Assembly: GCF_040372805.1 (NCBI RefSeq)
Contig: NZ_BAABWJ010000010.1
Coordinates: forward strand, 1 to 64,000
DNA: 64,000 nt
Direction of reading: 5' to 3'
From: Pseudoteredinibacter isoporae_A
GTDB taxonomy: Bacteria; Pseudomonadota; Gammaproteobacteria; Pseudomonadales; Cellvibrionaceae
A program made the position numbers and the translations under genes. Within the stretch, counting starts at the first letter, position 1; each line of letters begins with the position of its first letter. The notes beneath the pieces were generated by a model. The model was given only the letters and a program-made list of their open reading frames with translations. It was not told the origin of the DNA and searched no databases. Shown here piece by piece: positions 1 to 7,867 of this stretch.

Positions 1-236
1 CAGCCTCTCCCAATGATGTTGATAGTGATATAGAACGGATTGAGTCTTGGGCACGGAGAAGAGGGTTGGGTGTATATACAAAATCAGGAGCCTGGGATCA
101 AGAGAAGGCACAAAAGCATACAGCCTCTATTCGTGGGGGTAAGCTTCATGATCTGAATGCCCACTTCGGGCAAGAGAATGTACAGCGGCACGGTTGGATC
201 ATGAAAGGCCTTATTCCTAAAGAATATTATGCTTAA
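1..236 (+). CDS. C-terminal end of an unknown protein (partial)
   Basis: An open frame runs from the window edge to a TAA at 234-236, encoding about 77 residues with no start visible because the gene begins outside the window. The fragment is polar and basic and ends in GLIPKEYYA. I do not recognise a family. It lies on the plus strand, convergent with the DUF2971 gene, inside the AT-rich island. An open frame of this length ending without interruption is suggestive but not conclusive of a real gene. Its composition resembles coding rather than intergenic sequence. Confidence 0.5.
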   Translation, partial: ASPNDVDSDIERIESWARRRGLGVYTKSGAWDQEKAQKHTASIRGGKLHDLNAHFGQENVQRHGWIMKGLIPKEYYA

Positions 237-387
237 CATCCTCCTCCCATCCCTCTAAATCTAGGCGTGAATTTAACATTCATTTTATTGGCGGTGAGAG
301 GCTGTGTAGGCTGTCTTTGTAGGGGTTGGCAGGGGTGTGATGGGCTAAGAGAAAATCCCCTTAAAATGGCTTATATTGGCCTGAGGT

Positions 388-1197
388 TCATCTGATTTGA
401 ATTTCACTTTTTGTAACCTTTCCACTTGGGACAATCGTATTTATCAGGCTCCGTACTAAGACTTCCTCCCCTAGCGTAGTCTTAGGTCCTAGCATTATCT
501 CTATTTGTTGAAGCGCTTCAGCCCGAATTGGGAGGTCGATGTAGTTGCGGCTTGGCTGCATGATTTCGCAGTACTCTTCCAAGCTCATTCTTGAAATACT
601 TGCTTGAATGCCTGCTGGTATCCGAAACCTCCACTCTTGCTCAAAAGACCAGTCTTCGCTCTTATGAAGCCCAATATTGGACAGATCAAATCCTTCCATT
701 GGATTTTCATATGAATGTCCAGCCCCTGTAGTTTGAGTCCGTACGGGAGGGAGTTCGCCGACTGATTCTCTATCAACATAATTAACTTCATCTGGCCCTG
801 AAATATGTAAAAACTGGTGGTTGATCTGGTTGCCATCTTCGGTAGGTAACATCAGCATTCTTAGGGGAGGGGAAATGCTGGCCGTATTAATATGCCCATT
901 ACCCCATTTGCCATATGTAATTTCATCTCTGGGATTGAATAGGTCGGTCGGGAGTTTAATCCTAACCCCTTTCAGGCCAGTATAAAGACTCCACATGGGA
1001 ATTGAGTCTTGCTCAGACGCTGTCCATGATGAAGAAAAAATAAGTTTTTCAGCGTAAGCAAAGTCAGCATTTTTTCCTTCTAATGGGTCGTTCAAGGTAC
1101 TTAATTGGCGAAAGCGAATTGTTCTGTGGGACAAAATTAAAGCGAGGTTTTCAATTGAAGTGTAGTGGTACAAAAACGCAGGGGTATCATCTTTCAT
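388..1197 (-). CDS. DUF2971 domain protein
   Basis: A 269-residue soluble protein. The N-terminal YHYTSIENLALIL and the following LSTLNDPLEG are the recognisable DUF2971 signature, followed by a region with SIPMWSLYTG and GVRIKLP. The biochemical function of DUF2971 is not established as far as I know; members occur often in accessory and defence islands. The ATG at 1197 has an AAGGA ribosome binding site eight bases upstream. It sits downstream of the BRO-N gene on the same strand but is separated by 277 bases full of TGAAC/GTTCA half-sites, so it probably has its own promoter. No signal peptide or membrane segment is seen. Confidence 0.8.
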   Translation of the reverse strand: MKDDTPAFLYHYTSIENLALILSHRTIRFRQLSTLNDPLEGKNADFAYAEKLIFSSSWTASEQDSIPMWSLYTGLKGVRIKLPTDLFNPRDEITYGKWGNGHINTASISPPLRMLMLPTEDGNQINHQFLHISGPDEVNYVDRESVGELPPVRTQTTGAGHSYENPMEGFDLSNIGLHKSEDWSFEQEWRFRIPAGIQASISRMSLEEYCEIMQPSRNYIDLPIRAEALQQIEIMLGPKTTLGEEVLVRSLINTIVPSGKVTKSEIQIR

Positions 1198-1265
1198 TTC
1201 TAAAGTCCTTTTCAGAGTGCTAGCACCCTATCAATAGGCATCCGTCATGTACAGTGAGGTGTAGT

Positions 1266-1364
1266 GTTCAAATGTAAGGTTTGTATTGAACAGGTGTTCA
1301 TTGCTTGGTATTGTTACAATTGAACATGTCTTTTGAGAGCGTTCAAAACTACAAAGTAATGAAC
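1266..1364. repeat. Six alternating GTTCA/TGAAC half-sites
   Basis: The gap upstream of the DUF2971 gene contains GTTCA at 1266, TGAAC at 1287, GTTCA at 1296, TGAAC at 1321, GTTCA at 1341 and TGAAC at 1360, strictly alternating in orientation. The pair 1287-1300 forms TGAAC-AGGT-GTTCA, a perfect short palindrome. Such density in about 100 bases suggests a protein-binding region, most simply an operator for the DUF2971 promoter. The cognate regulator is unknown; the XRE protein of the island is one candidate. Confidence 0.5.
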
Positions 1365-1474
1365 AGGAGGTGAGATCAATGGCCTTGATAGGGTATAGGC
1401 CTTATCTGGCTCCAATTATCCACCAGTACGCAATAAGTTGGGCGAATTGTTTACAGTACTGGTAGTAATTGATT

Positions 1475-2215
1475 TTAGGAGTTGTTGTAGTTGGGGAAAT
1501 AAATGGCTCTTTGGGCTTGATTGAGCACGTGCTCGGGGAACGAGAGCACTACAGTTCCTGACACAACTTTTTTCTTTGCTCCTCCATCACCTTCAGCGCA
1601 GATCTTTAAACACCAGCCGTGCAGCATTTGGGCGCTCGAAGGTGATATGTTTCTCGCTTGGCAGTACTCTTCTACACTATAGTGAGTCTCATTTGTGTGG
1701 CTGTTTTCAGCGGAAATTTGTTCCGATAGTGCATTTAGTGCCTTTTCATGTTTTAGAAATTGTTCCCCAACTTTTCTCTCTAAAGCTTCTCTCTCCTCAA
1801 TTTCCATTAATAAGGATTGAACCACTCGTTTGATGTCAGAGTTTTCTTTTACGACAGGGGGTGGATATGTGCCGTATTTTCCTATTGACGGTAGAACTTC
1901 ATGAAGCACCCACCTTTGAAATTTCTTTGATGCTGGGCTATTGTCTCTCATTATGATTCTTAGCAAACCTGGCTCTTTCACATAAATATGGTCGTCAATA
2001 GTTTTGTACTCATCCTCGTCTAAAGCCTCTATTAACCCCATGATTAGCCCTAGAAGTCCATTTCCTTTTTTATAGGTGCTAGGAAGGTTAACGTTTTTAG
2101 CTGAAAGAATAGTGACAACATCCTCTAGGCAAAATAATATTTCGTCGTCTACCAGTTTTGTACGAATCTTTTCTTCGGACTCAGGATACTGGAGGAGTAG
2201 TAGATCTCCGTTCAT
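1475..2215 (-). CDS. BRO-N domain protein, third gene of DprA/PRTase unit
   Basis: About 246 residues. The N-terminal half has the BRO-N fold signature of phage antirepressors and baculovirus BRO proteins: a FCLEDVVTIL segment, then SPASKKFQRWVLHEVLPSI followed by GKYGTYP near residues 100-125. A probable coiled coil (roughly 130-170, rich in E/K/L) and an unassigned C-terminal region follow. BRO-N domains bind DNA in characterised cases. The start at 2215 is preferred because GGAG lies six bases upstream; an alternative ATG at 2227 would overlap the PRTase stop codon by one base. Tight packing implies cotranscription with the PRTase and DprA-like genes. A phage-type antirepressor domain as third partner is unusual and could be a regulator or sensor. 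Confidence 0.75.
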   Translation of the reverse strand: MNGDLLLLQYPESEEKIRTKLVDDEILFCLEDVVTILSAKNVNLPSTYKKGNGLLGLIMGLIEALDEDEYKTIDDHIYVKEPGLLRIIMRDNSPASKKFQRWVLHEVLPSIGKYGTYPPPVVKENSDIKRVVQSLLMEIEEREALERKVGEQFLKHEKALNALSEQISAENSHTNETHYSVEEYCQARNISPSSAQMLHGWCLKICAEGDGGAKKKVVSGTVVLSFPEHVLNQAQRAIYFPNYNNS

Positions 2216-2226
2216 GCAATTCTCCA

Positions 2227-2856
2227 TTAAAAAAATATTTCTGAATCTGGAACTCGCCTTGCTATGAATAGCCCTGCGATCATGGCGTTTGGAACGGCCT
2301 TTTGTATTACATTTCTCATCGCCACGAAATGGCTTCCTGTCGTAAGCATATCATCGAATATGACAATCGTAGGCCGAAGATTTGACAGTAGGCTTTGGTC
2401 AATTACGTATAAATCCTCTAGCTCATCTGGTGTGAGTCTATGATCTTCGCTTTCATGTGAAGCTCTAGTTGACGTGGATTGGTTTACTAATTCCCTGTAG
2501 TCAACGCCTTTTCGAATCGTTCCAAATAACTCCAAAATTCTTACAAGTCGGTTGTCGTAACATGGGTCCGATTTACATTTGGATGGCGGGACTGGAACGA
2601 AAGTGATTGCCCCTGGGTCTCCTTGCTTGGCTAAGCAGCTCGCCATCTGTTCCATGGCTCTATTCTTATGGTGGTATCTAGGAGTATTTTTATGTTCGAC
2701 ACTTATTTTCAAGTTTAAAATAAGCTGATTTGTCTTGCTGTGGTCAAAACCTTTTCGGGCTGTGTACTCGCCATAATAGAAACAGCGGTCACTTGGTGCT
2801 AGGTAGTGGTGGTCGTTGTAGTTACTAGCATCCAGCTGAGTAAGATTCTCGTACAT
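2227..2856 (-). CDS. Phosphoribosyltransferase-fold protein (ShosT/ComF-like)
   Basis: A 209-residue protein with a type I phosphoribosyltransferase PRPP-binding loop, IVIFDDMLTTG, at residues 164-174, and a FVPVPPSK segment near residue 86 as in ComF-like proteins. Its start lies inside the end of the DprA-like gene (32-base overlap), with AAGGAG about ten bases upstream, so translation is probably coupled. A PRTase next to a DprA-like partner is the architecture I recall for ShosTA, a toxin-antitoxin-type phage defence system in which the PRTase is the toxin. Assignment to ShosT is inferred from domain and order, not from sequence comparison; an ordinary competence ComF relative is less likely here. 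Confidence 0.7.
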   Translation of the reverse strand: MYENLTQLDASNYNDHHYLAPSDRCFYYGEYTARKGFDHSKTNQLILNLKISVEHKNTPRYHHKNRAMEQMASCLAKQGDPGAITFVPVPPSKCKSDPCYDNRLVRILELFGTIRKGVDYRELVNQSTSTRASHESEDHRLTPDELEDLYVIDQSLLSNLRPTIVIFDDMLTTGSHFVAMRNVIQKAVPNAMIAGLFIARRVPDSEIFF

Positions 2857-3748
2857 CTAAATCGAGCTCCTTTCGTATGTCTTCGTAGTCCTTCACTCTG
2901 ATGGCCCCCTTCTTCAAATATTTTTCAGGCCAGGTAATCGCCGGGTTTAAGAAGCAGCTATCTAAAATAAATAGTTTTCTCCCTTGCGCTATTGCGGCTC
3001 TGGCTTGGTATAACGTGCCTGAGGTATCAGATGCTTCAACAATTATAGTCGCTTGGGTGAGAGCTGACATCGTTATATTTCGTTCTGGAAAAAAGCTCCT
3101 ATTTATCCTGTAATCTTGACTTAAGTACTTTTTAAATGGAACTTGGCTTAATAGGAGATAATTCTCTTTAATTAGCCTTTGAAGTGGTGCATTGGTCTTG
3201 GGGTAACAATGAGAAAGTGGTGTGCCTATAACTCCGATTGTTTGGCCTCCATACTCTATTGCTGCCAAGTGGGCTGTTTTATCGACACCCTCTGCCAAGC
3301 CGGAGACAATAGTGAACCCGTCTTTTACAAGCATTTTAACTAGTTTTCGAGTACGCCTAACTCCATCACTAGATACATTTCTGGCGCCTACAACAGCAAC
3401 GCAAGGTGTTTCTATGAGGTTCCAAAAGCCTTGATAATAAAGCACTTCGATTGGGTTTCTGGCATCCCTCAATTTGTCAGGGTATTCATTTAGACGATTT
3501 ACTCTTATGCCAAATTTCCCGACTTTATATTCTTCTAGAATTTCATTTAAATCCAGTAAGGCTTGCTCGATTTCCCGTTCGCTTACTAAATCGGACGGTA
3601 GGCAGTCATCGCAAGATTTAAATTTGTCGGCCAGTTTCTTGAATGATGCACTATCTTTCTCCCAGAGAGCTTCATAGGCAGCCATCTCCCTAGTGGGAGA
3701 TACAATTCGACTTAGAAACTGATCTTTGAGAAGTGAACTATTTTGCAT
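2825..3748 (-). CDS. DprA/Smf-like protein (ShosA-like)
   Basis: A 307-residue protein with a Rossmann-like DprA/Smf core: VAVVGAR at 117-123, IVSGLAEGVD at 147-156, IGVIGTPL and CYPKTN at about 171-185, FFPERN at 219-224 and SGTLYQARAA from about 243. Chromosomal DprA loads RecA on incoming single-stranded DNA; this copy is unlikely to be the housekeeping one because it sits in an island, overlaps a PRTase gene, and has a divergent 115-residue N-terminal region. No C-terminal winged helix typical of long DprA is evident. AAGGT precedes the ATG. By analogy with ShosTA it would be the antitoxin or partner of the PRTase. Confidence 0.75.
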   Translation of the reverse strand: MQNSSLLKDQFLSRIVSPTREMAAYEALWEKDSASFKKLADKFKSCDDCLPSDLVSEREIEQALLDLNEILEEYKVGKFGIRVNRLNEYPDKLRDARNPIEVLYYQGFWNLIETPCVAVVGARNVSSDGVRRTRKLVKMLVKDGFTIVSGLAEGVDKTAHLAAIEYGGQTIGVIGTPLSHCYPKTNAPLQRLIKENYLLLSQVPFKKYLSQDYRINRSFFPERNITMSALTQATIIVEASDTSGTLYQARAAIAQGRKLFILDSCFLNPAITWPEKYLKKGAIRVKDYEDIRKELDLDVRESYSAGC

Positions 3749-3924
3749 AGTTAACCTTGTAGAGCCTAGTTGTATGAAGCTTAGTGTATTACTGTTTATC
3801 TATACAGTATTGAGATTGTATTTTCAAGTATTGTGTTGTAGCTGTTCAGAAAGATGGGGTACAACATACAAAATATTAAATGTACTTTTCAATTACCCAA
3901 GATTGGTAGCTATTACCAAAGGCT

Positions 3925-4161
3925 CTACTCTCCATAATTTATAAGGTCTACTAGGTTGACTTCTAGCCCTTTCGCTAGCTTTAGAAGCTGAGTTAGTGTT
4001 GGGTTACGCTTACCATTTTCAATTCCTGATAGGTATCCTCGGTCCATTTCGGCTCTATGTGCCACCTCTTCTTGGCTTAGATTGGCCGCCTTTCTTAGGG
4101 CTCTAATGTGGAGCCCAAATGGCTCTAACTCTGGGGTTGTATTAGGTCTACGTCCGCTCAT
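3925..4161 (-). CDS. XRE-family helix-turn-helix regulator
   Basis: A short (78-81 residue) Cro/C1-type DNA-binding protein: an RALRKAANLSQEEVAHRAEM helix-turn-helix followed by YLSGIENGKRNPTL, the XRE consensus. The start at 4161 is preferred (GGA upstream); an ATG at 4170 would add three residues. It lies about 175 bases upstream of the DprA-like gene on the same strand and is the probable local regulator of the island unit. Tandem similar sequences just upstream (4214 and 4254) are candidate operators. No sensor domain is present, so control is likely by autoregulation. Confidence 0.85.
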   Translation of the reverse strand: MSGRRPNTTPELEPFGLHIRALRKAANLSQEEVAHRAEMDRGYLSGIENGKRNPTLTQLLKLAKGLEVNLVDLINYGE

Positions 4162-4213
4162 GAGTAGCATTCCAAATGTTACTCATGATCTACATAATCC
4201 ATTATCAAACTAT

Positions 4214-4273
4214 AGACTATGGGACACATTCTATAGGTAATCTGTTATGATGTAGATTATGGGGCACATTTCT
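4214..4273. promoter_or_regulatory. Tandem imperfect direct repeats upstream of XRE gene
   Basis: Two near-identical stretches, each about 19-20 bases, begin at 4214 and 4254, forty bases apart. Both read AGAYTATGGGRCACATT followed by a short T-rich end. They lie between the XRE regulator (minus) and the lipoprotein gene (plus), where an XRE operator would be expected. Forty bases is close to four helical turns, so both copies would face the same side of the DNA. Role as operator is inferred. Confidence 0.45.
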
Positions 4274-4386
4274 GCCTGATATTTTGAGATTATGTGTTTT
4301 TGAGCTAGAGGGGGCATGTGACAAGTTTAGTCATGCGGCCTACTCGCCAATTGGGATATGCCTATTTAAGTCCAGGGGGTTGAAGG

Positions 4387-4881
4387 ATGTCGAAGGTGCT
4401 GAAAATTTTATGCTTAAACGTTTATGTATTTCTCCTTGTGTCCTGTGGAGATTATGTTGGAGTCTCTCCTAAAGGAGCTGATATGAGAGAATTCGAGCTA
4501 GAAAAGCTATCCTTCATGGCCTCATTGCACTACGCCTGCTACGGTAGTGCCCGTTACATGGAAGGTGGTGTAGCTGGTCTTTCAGAGGAAAGGCACTTAG
4601 ATAATGCGAGGTTTCTAGTGCGGTTTGTTAAAAACTCAACTGTTGAGGGAAGGCAGTTGCCAGAGTCATATATACGGCAGTTAGATACCCTTGAGGATAG
4701 ATTGGTTAAGGCCTTTAGGGCTGATTTACTAGATGCTGTTGCTATTGGAGACGATGTTTCAGAGGATATACTGCTTAAAGAGCTCGTGAAAAAATCTAAG
4801 TTCTCCTCTCTAAAGAAGCTAAGGAAGTGCACTGAGTTAAATAAGTTAACGCGACTCGTAGTAGATCAGCACTTGGGGTAA
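4387..4881 (+). CDS. Small predicted lipoprotein of unknown function
   Basis: A 164-residue protein with a lipoprotein signal peptide: a hydrophobic stretch ending LLVSC, with the lipidated cysteine at position 20. The mature part is mostly polar and predicted helical, and I recognise no domain. A G-rich ribosome binding site lies seven bases before the ATG. It is the only gene on the plus strand in the middle of the island, divergent from the XRE regulator. Island-borne lipoproteins can act in exclusion or phage resistance, but nothing in this sequence shows that. Confidence 0.65.
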   Translation: MSKVLKILCLNVYVFLLVSCGDYVGVSPKGADMREFELEKLSFMASLHYACYGSARYMEGGVAGLSEERHLDNARFLVRFVKNSTVEGRQLPESYIRQLDTLEDRLVKAFRADLLDAVAIGDDVSEDILLKELVKKSKFSSLKKLRKCTELNKLTRLVVDQHLG

Positions 4882-4950
4882 TTTTTTTGTATTAATGGGG
4901 CTCTGTAATTTCGAATTTAGGGTTTTTGAGTCTTCATATTATATGTGGGA

Positions 4951-5784
4951 TCAAGGTTCCAAGGTTGAGTTGAATTTTATTTGAGCCTCAAACATTTCTT
5001 TGTCTTTTAATAGATACTTTTTATATTTGTGTAATCTCTGAATCGAATATAAATAGTATTCTATATCTGCATTGCAGGTTACGTCCCCCTTTCTTTGTAT
5101 CCAAGATCTAAAAGCCGCCAGTAAATTACTATTGAATATGTGTCTTTTGGGGGCGCCATTTGCAATTAACTTGGATACAACCCACTTTGAGGGTTGCCAG
5201 TCATCTTTCATTGTGATATTAAAAAAATATGAAATATGATGATGTCTCAGTAATCTCTTAATAATTGCTTTAATTGTTGCTTGCTGTTGTGGATTTATAG
5301 CTAAGTTTTCAGCTGAAATTTTGCTGTTAGCTTTTTTGCTTTCTGGTTGACTATTTTCTGAATCTTGGTATCCAAGTATATCTCCTAGAATAAATTCGAT
5401 AAATTTAGTATCCCAATTTCTACTCTTTACTCCTGAATTTAAGTCTAAAAACTTGAGTCTGACCATTCCAATGTCTGCCCTGTCGCATCCTGTGGCGGCT
5501 ATGAGTAGTTGTTCAGTTTGTAGACTTGGCTTCCATGATTTTGTCATGGAAATTTTCATGGGAGGAAGAAGGTCCTTCAGTTCGGATACATCTACATAGT
5601 TCTCAAGCCCCTCTATCCAGTGGTTGTAAGTGGAGCTGGCCAGTAAGGTGAATACGGCAACCTTTTGAATCGGCTGTAGCTGGTGGAAAGAGCTGCTGAG
5701 ATCGAGAGTGACCGTTTGTAATAAGTCTTTGTCTATACCGACATCTACTAAGGTTTCCAGTAAATCATCATGGGGTTTCCACAT
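4951..5784 (-). CDS. Unknown protein downstream of the integrase
   Basis: A 277-residue soluble protein with no signal peptide or membrane segment and no family I recognise. The N-terminal half is acidic and hydrophobic-rich and contains PPMKISMTKSWKP; the C-terminal third is basic with a helical, lysine-rich tail. GGAG lies about nine bases upstream of the ATG. It starts 67 bases after the integrase stop on the same strand, so the two may be cotranscribed, which suggests a role in the island's own excision, transfer or control. This is inference from position only. Confidence 0.65.
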   Translation of the reverse strand: MWKPHDDLLETLVDVGIDKDLLQTVTLDLSSSFHQLQPIQKVAVFTLLASSTYNHWIEGLENYVDVSELKDLLPPMKISMTKSWKPSLQTEQLLIAATGCDRADIGMVRLKFLDLNSGVKSRNWDTKFIEFILGDILGYQDSENSQPESKKANSKISAENLAINPQQQATIKAIIKRLLRHHHISYFFNITMKDDWQPSKWVVSKLIANGAPKRHIFNSNLLAAFRSWIQRKGDVTCNADIEYYLYSIQRLHKYKKYLLKDKEMFEAQIKFNSTLEP

Positions 5785-5851
5785 TAAGCTAAACTCCTAT
5801 CAAAGGTGAGCGTTTCAGGGCGGTGACTCTCATTTTATGCTTCGGTTGTTG

Positions 5852-7567
5852 TTAATTCCCTTTCTTATAAGTGTAGTAGTCCTGCTGCCAGTTTATAGAG
5901 ATATCAGGGTTGTATGTGTTGATAGCATCTTGGCAATTTTTAAGATTAGCTTCAGAGAACTTATTGCTATAGGTGGCAGTTTCTCCTAGTACAGAAGGCT
6001 CGTGGCCTGCGATTCTTTGAATAGTGGTTGTATTCTGGCCGTTATCCACAAGTGCGGTGAGAATGTTGTGGCGAAAGCTATGAAAAACTTTTTTACCTCC
6101 CCTTTCATCCGTTGGGTTACTTGGTATGCCATGTCTTTTCTTTAGTGTTTCGCTCCAGTAGTTACTGACTTGTGCGCCTAGGCTATCTCCTTTCGGCTTT
6201 AGGTCGGGCCATAGGGATCCTGAGCTTAGGTTTTCCCAGTATTGAATAAAGCCGTTTTCTATTAGAGCGTTGTGGATAGGGACGTATCTTATGGCGTTTG
6301 CGGTTTTTAGTGTTTTGGGTCCTTGGTCATTGATAGACAAATACCATATTCCGTTGTCAGCCTGAATTACATCTGTAGTTAAGAGTTGAGCAATTTCATT
6401 TTGTCTTGCGCCTGTATAAAGAGCTACTTTGGGGATCCAGAATTGCCATAGGTAATGAATGCGTGCTTTAGGCAAGTTGAATAGTTCGTTGAGGTCTTCT
6501 TTTGTATATAGTGCGTAGTGTCGAGTGGGGTTTGAACCTGATTTTGGAGCCCACCTTAGACCTTCAAAAGGGTTACGATCTATGAAGTTGTTTCGGCATA
6601 GCCAAGTGCAAAAGCCATTGATTACTGTTCCTCTTTCATCAACACTCTTATCGGATAGCAGTTCTCCCTCGCCTAAGATCTCATTTAGAGCTTTATTGGG
6701 AAATCGGCGATTACGATACTTTGGAATTAACCTAGTGCTCTGAATAATATCTTCAGCAATCTCTACGGTAAGAGAAGTTGCACTAGCATTCTGTGGGAGG
6801 AGCTCTAAAAAGTCCTCAAACCATGTTCCGTGCATCTTGTAAGTCTTGGACTCAGCATTCCATTCACCATTGTTTACTTTCCTGCTTCTGTACTGTTCCC
6901 AGAGTTGTGGTATTAGTTTTGTTTCACTTTGATCGCTGTTGTTGATCTCAGAGGTGGCTTGTAAATAAGACTGTTCTAGCTCTTCGATAGGTATGCTTAG
7001 AGGAAAGTGTTTTGTTAAACGATTGGGCAGTTGGGGGCTATTATTAATGTGGTAAATAGCATTCATCGCAAATCTATCTTTAGTCATGCGGTGATAGAAG
7101 TCGGGAGAGTTATCTTTTATCACTTTAATTGGCTCTGGAATCCCGTCTGGATATGCAACTCTTTCAAAGATCGAGTATTCGTCGTCTTCACTTATGTAGC
7201 CCTGAGTTGTCATGGCTGCCGCGCCAATTTTGAAGAGATGAATTAGCTCCTCTACCTCTTCAATAGAATTAGAATTGCCTAGTAGGCCTTGAATTATGGT
7301 TTTTGGAGGTTGAATTTGATCAATTCTTCTTTTCAGAGCTTGCCATTCTATGCTTAGAACGTCGTGATAGGCTTCGAGTGTTTCTTTAGTGCACATGGAT
7401 AGAAAGTTTGTCAGCTCCGTTGATATTAGGGCAGCCAATTGTGTGGCTATTAGCTTGTGTTGGGTGCCTAGAGATTTATATAACTCAGTTTGGTTGGTAA
7501 TAGCCCTTAGTTTTTTGGGTACTGACCAGCGAAAGTAATATATACCAGAAGAGCGTCTTTGTAGCAT
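5852..7567 (-). CDS. Tyrosine recombinase (integrase) of the island
   Basis: A large site-specific tyrosine integrase, about 571 residues from ATG 7567; a TTG at 7579 gives 575 but lacks a properly spaced ribosome binding site. In 575-residue numbering, catalytic residues are Arg392 (TGARQNE), a likely Lys425, the H-x-x-R box with Arg503 (FHSFRH), His526 (IAGHEP) and the nucleophile Tyr537 (TATYSNK). The N-terminus has an arm-type domain (IYYFRWSVPKKL). The gene starts about 120 bases from the tRNA-Met 3' end and reads away from it, the classic layout for an integrase using that tRNA as attachment site. All catalytic residues are present, so it may be active. Confidence 0.93.
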   Translation of the reverse strand: MLQRRSSGIYYFRWSVPKKLRAITNQTELYKSLGTQHKLIATQLAALISTELTNFLSMCTKETLEAYHDVLSIEWQALKRRIDQIQPPKTIIQGLLGNSNSIEEVEELIHLFKIGAAAMTTQGYISEDDEYSIFERVAYPDGIPEPIKVIKDNSPDFYHRMTKDRFAMNAIYHINNSPQLPNRLTKHFPLSIPIEELEQSYLQATSEINNSDQSETKLIPQLWEQYRSRKVNNGEWNAESKTYKMHGTWFEDFLELLPQNASATSLTVEIAEDIIQSTRLIPKYRNRRFPNKALNEILGEGELLSDKSVDERGTVINGFCTWLCRNNFIDRNPFEGLRWAPKSGSNPTRHYALYTKEDLNELFNLPKARIHYLWQFWIPKVALYTGARQNEIAQLLTTDVIQADNGIWYLSINDQGPKTLKTANAIRYVPIHNALIENGFIQYWENLSSGSLWPDLKPKGDSLGAQVSNYWSETLKKRHGIPSNPTDERGGKKVFHSFRHNILTALVDNGQNTTTIQRIAGHEPSVLGETATYSNKFSEANLKNCQDAINTYNPDISINWQQDYYTYKKGN

Positions 7568-7686
7568 GATTTGTAGCAAATCCCTAGATACCAGTGGGGT
7601 AGGTGCAAATGGGATTTGATAGAAGAAAGGTGAGCCCTTGTTGAGTAAGGGCTGTTTAGTGAGTTTTCACTAACCTATAAGAATAG

Positions 7687-7763
7687 TGGTAGCTAGGGGC
7701 GGACTTGAACCGCCGACCCCAGCATTATGAGTGCTGTGCTCTAACCAGCTGAGCTACCTAGCC
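7687..7763 (-). tRNA. tRNA-Met (CAT), elongator type
   Basis: A full cloverleaf reads on the minus strand: acceptor GGCTAGG, D-arm GCTC/GAGC, anticodon stem CAGCA/TGCTG around loop CTCATAA, T-arm GGCGG/CCGCC around TTCAAGT, then CCTAGCT, A and an encoded CCA. The CAT anticodon and the strong resemblance to the gammaproteobacterial elongator tRNA-Met support that identity over initiator or tRNA-Ile2, although CAT alone cannot exclude the latter. The first acceptor pair is G1-T72 rather than G-C. The 3' part adjoins the island and may have been replaced by the element's attachment sequence. Confidence 0.95.
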
Positions 7764-7867
7764 ACTAAGTTCTGAATATCACACCTGGGTGCGTCTCAGA
7801 GGGCGCGTATTTTGGCTATTTGGTGTTTCTCTGTCAAGGGCTAAGGGCTTAATTTTTCAGCTTTTTT

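Larger units (their letters stand above)
1..7686. mobile_element. Genomic island (right part) integrated at tRNA-Met
   Basis: Everything left of the tRNA-Met 3' end reads as one accessory block. It is visibly more AT-rich than the backbone to its right. It starts next to the tRNA with a tyrosine integrase transcribed away from it, and carries defence-type or unknown genes (DprA-like, phosphoribosyltransferase, BRO-N, XRE, DUF2971, lipoprotein). Integration into tRNA 3' ends by tyrosine recombinases is well established. I did not find a second copy of the tRNA 3' end within the window, so the left attachment site should lie outside it. That the whole 1-7686 stretch is one element is an inference. 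Confidence 0.75.

Noticed and set aside
2825..3748. Housekeeping DprA of natural competence
   Set aside because: It is in an AT-rich integrase-bearing island, overlaps a phosphoribosyltransferase gene and lies beside BRO-N and XRE genes, unlike the usual chromosomal dprA setting.
4284..4472. 62-codon plus-strand frame overlapping the lipoprotein start
   Set aside because: It has no signal, no ribosome binding site and overlaps a better gene with a clear lipobox.
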